This document shows, piece by piece, positions 61,699 to 64,000 of a stretch of 64,000 bases of DNA; position 1 is the first letter of the stretch; each line of letters opens with the position of its first letter. The notes under the pieces were generated by a model. That model made no database searches, was not told the DNA's origin, and was given only the letters and a program-made list of their open reading frames with translations. The position numbers and the translations under genes were made by a program. The stretch is from NCBI GenBank assembly GCA_024516155.1, contig JAJJXM010000007.1, forward strand, positions 62,001 through 126,000, in the 5' to 3' direction. The DNA comes from Pyronema omphalodes (taxonomy: Eukaryota; Ascomycota; Pezizomycetes; Pezizales; Pyronemataceae).

Positions 61699-61890
61699 AC
61701 ATGACCACGATACGACCACGACACGACCACGATACGACCACGATACGACCACGATATGACACGACACTGCAGGTACTGCAGGTACTTCGGGTACTGCAGG
61801 TACTTCAGGTACATCAGGTACATCAGGTACATCAGGTGCATCAGGGCCCCTCAACATCAGAATCAGGATCAGGATCAGGATCAGGATCCA
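61699..61890. repeat. Three adjacent minisatellites
   Basis: ACGACCACGAT(A/C)CGACC-type units (about 61704-61765) pass into (C)AGGTACTTC/AGGTACATC nine-base units (about 61770-61845), then ATCAGG six-base units (61858-61890). Abutting arrays with different periods suggest a slippage-prone site. Frames translated through them (for example VLQVLRVLQV) are artefacts. Confidence 0.85.
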
Positions 61891-62045
61891 GGTACCAACC
61901 TCCCAGCCAAGCAACCTCCCAGCCAACCTCTCAACCTACCAACCTTCCATACCGAGTAGAAGTTTTAGAACCGAGCCGAAGCGAAGGGTAAATAACGGAA
62001 GCCATTTTTTCATTCCTTATTTTCATTTTTATTCTGTACATACAA

Positions 62046-62066
62046 CAGCAGCAGCAGCAGCAGCAG
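62046..62066. repeat. (CAG)7 microsatellite
   Basis: Seven uninterrupted CAG triplets lie in non-coding sequence. Confidence 0.9.
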
Positions 62067-63256
62067 TAATTCGCAGCCACGGGGGAAAAAAAAGAAATAA
62101 AAAAAAAAAAAGAAATAAAAAAAAAACAGAAATAAAAAACAGAAATTATTACCAATCCCAGCCACAGTTCAACATTACGTCTACAGAAGCTATATAAGCG
62201 AGCCATAGCTTATGTATATTTCCATTTTCCCATGTTCTCTCGGCCGCGGTATGATTCAAACTTCAAAGGTTCTCAGCACGGTTATACGCGGGAGAATTTT
62301 CCATGTTCATATTTGTGCTTCTGCTTCTGTTTCTGCTCACACTGATGTCTCTCAAAAAATGATACTACACTGTATCACACACAAATCCATGAAAGTATGT
62401 ATGTATGGTAAGTAAGTCTCACATCTTTAGTTGTCAGTTGATTCAAAAAAAATTGAAAAATTGACAGCAAACAGCCCCCTTGAAATTTCATATTTGCTTA
62501 AGGAAAAAAAAAAAGTAAAAAAAAAAAAAAAAAAAAAACACTGTTGTCCCGCTCAAATCCTCAAAAACCACAACGCCAAAAATCAAAAGGAAAAATCAGG
62601 AAAAAATAAATCAACAGACCCTCCCTTCCCGAAACCTTAGCAAATTTCCATCACAAGCACACATATTTCTAACCAGAAAGTCGTCTCTTTTCATCACTCA
62701 TTTCTTCTTGTCCAAAAAATAGCGGACTTTCACATCATACGCAATCATACGCAATCATAAACATAACGACTCAAAAGAAAAGAAAAAAACACACAGCCCA
62801 AAAACGAGAGAAAATAAGCAAAATCAAAAAATCAAAAAATCAAAAAATCAAAAAAAAAAAAAAAAAAATCAAAAAGCACAAAAGGATAAAATCAGAAAAG
62901 AGCAGAGAAAAGGGGGGAAAACAGAAGAAAGAAGAAAGAAGGAATCAAAAAAGCAAGCGCGCCCACCAATGATCAAAAATCATCAAAAAATCAAAACAAG
63001 GAAAAGAAAAGGTAGGTCTATCCCCAGAACTTGCAGAAACTGGAGTAGCTCTACGAAGCAAACCAAAAACTTTGCTTATGCCAAATGAAAGATTTTACAC
63101 GAAGAAATCGTGTCTTTGCCTGCCTGGTTTGTGGGAACTGCCGCAATAAATCCCAGCAGCATCGTATATCCGTCCAATCGGATTGTCCCAACCATACCAG
63201 GTTTCGCTAGGTTTAACCTAGCTCCGTCTGGTCTTCCGTAATAATGGATAGCCAGA

Positions 63257-64000
63257 TCACATCTTTGCCGCCTTGGCTGCCGCAGAAACCAAAGCATCAA
63301 GTCGTGAAGCATCCGAATATTCCGCATCAGCCGTCTGTGGTCTTTGAGGCTGGCACGGCATTTCGATGCCAGACATTTCATTCCCGTGTTGGCCATATTC
63401 CCTTTCGGGTACCTATTACCCTGTTAGCCTCCAGTCCCATTATCCCAAACCCAATTAAAATCTACTTACATCAGTGTATACCGCATCACCAGGCTCCCCA
63501 AAAATCACTGGATTTCTAGTATCCGCAAGCTGCGGGGCAACTGGGGTGTGTATGCCCTCACTAACGTTTGAATCGCTGGATCCAAAGCTTTGCCTATGTT
63601 CTCTGGGACTCGGAATGCTCGGTAGCACTGAGTATCCCATATAACTAGAGTTGCGGCTATGACCATGGTGTCCATGTCCCCCCTGATGATTGTGTGCCGG
63701 TCTCTGATTCTCGGCCGAGTTGCCGGGCTGCATCATGTATGAAAGATCAATTCTCCTATCCCGATTATCTACAGGGCCCGAAAAAGGGTTGTTGTAGGCA
63801 GGAATACTGTGGCCACCTCCCCAGCGTCGAGTCTCGATGTTACTGATGGATCTGCCGTGGGAAGAGCGAACTTGACCAGGTGCTACACGTCTGCCAGAAA
63901 CTGCAGAAATTCCTTCCCGGAATTCGTTAAACGGACGTTTTAGGTCAGAAGTAGGCGGGCGCTCGAGGATATCAGCTCCAGTCCAGGAAGAGGAGGATTG
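63257..64000 (-). CDS. 3' part of a Ser/Gly/His-rich protein gene, runs off the right edge
   Basis: The final exon is 63257-63412 (52 codons, stop TGA). The upstream exon is 63470 to beyond 64000. They flank a 57-bp intron (GTAAGT donor, GGCTAAC branch, TAATAG acceptor) in phase 0. The visible 228 residues are disordered. They contain an Arg-rich stretch with SSHGRSISN, an NNPFSGP motif, GGHGHHGHSRNSS and PSIPSPREHR. They end with DASRLDALVSAAAKAAKM, a C-terminal RLDALV-type motif that I have seen at the ends of fungal regulatory proteins. Without the N-terminus the family cannot be named. A nuclear regulator is a guess. Confidence 0.65.

Larger units (their letters stand above)
60595..63256. 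other. Repeat-rich intergenic region, no gene seen
   Basis: Long T- and A-rich runs occur near 60730-60753, 61565-61620, 62090-62125, 62500-62540 and 62820-62870, along with the minisatellites noted separately. No coding frame is convincing. Confidence 0.65.

Noticed and set aside
61701..61991. Frames rich in VLQVLQV or YLMYLMYL repeats
   Set aside because: They are direct translations of minisatellites.

Overview
This window looks like chromosomal DNA of a filamentous ascomycete (Pezizomycotina). The signs are compact protein genes with 50-90 bp introns that carry GTAAGT/GTATGT-type donors and CTAAC-like branch sites, an intron-containing nuclear tRNA-Glu, a fungal allantoate-permease-type transporter, SEC24 and VPS37. 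I cannot place it to genus from sequence alone.

Region 1 (1 to about 18,900) is a tandem array of diverged units in the order A1-B1-A2-B2-A3, with an ancestral A+B period of about 6.3-6.4 kb. The array holds almost no intact genes. Two insertions sit in A1/B1 and are absent from the paralogous copies, which act as empty sites. One is a 3,095-bp terminal-inverted-repeat element (1594-4688). It carries fragments of cellular genes: a Dicer-like (DCL2-type) RNase III segment fused to the C-terminal core of a HAS1-type DEAD-box helicase, plus a third, unrecognised fragment. The other is a 773-bp hAT-like non-autonomous element (6226-6998) with an exact 8-bp target duplication. The B units carry a small two-exon basic-protein gene; the second copy has a premature stop.

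Region 2 (about 18,900-31,300) is repeat-rich spacer with long poly-C/poly-G tracts and a 209-bp palindromic MITE-like element. In its middle is a convergent ureide-catabolism pair: allantoinase (22343-23943, +) and an allantoate/ureidosuccinate permease-type MFS transporter (25019-26876, -). GATA sites lie upstream of both, as expected for nitrogen-catabolite control.

Region 3 (31,300-51,100) holds a proline-rich NPF-motif protein, an 8-kb stretch without convincing genes, a thioredoxin-fold protein lacking the CxxC active site, ESCRT-I subunit VPS37, a TPR protein, tRNA-Glu(CTC) and a multi-pass membrane protein.

Region 4 (51,700-64,000) holds a diverged non-canonical poly(A) polymerase (TRF4/5 class), the COPII cargo adaptor SEC24, and the 3' part of a low-complexity protein gene running off the right edge. 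All exon structures were inferred by reading splice sites and checking frame continuity by hand; no database search was run.
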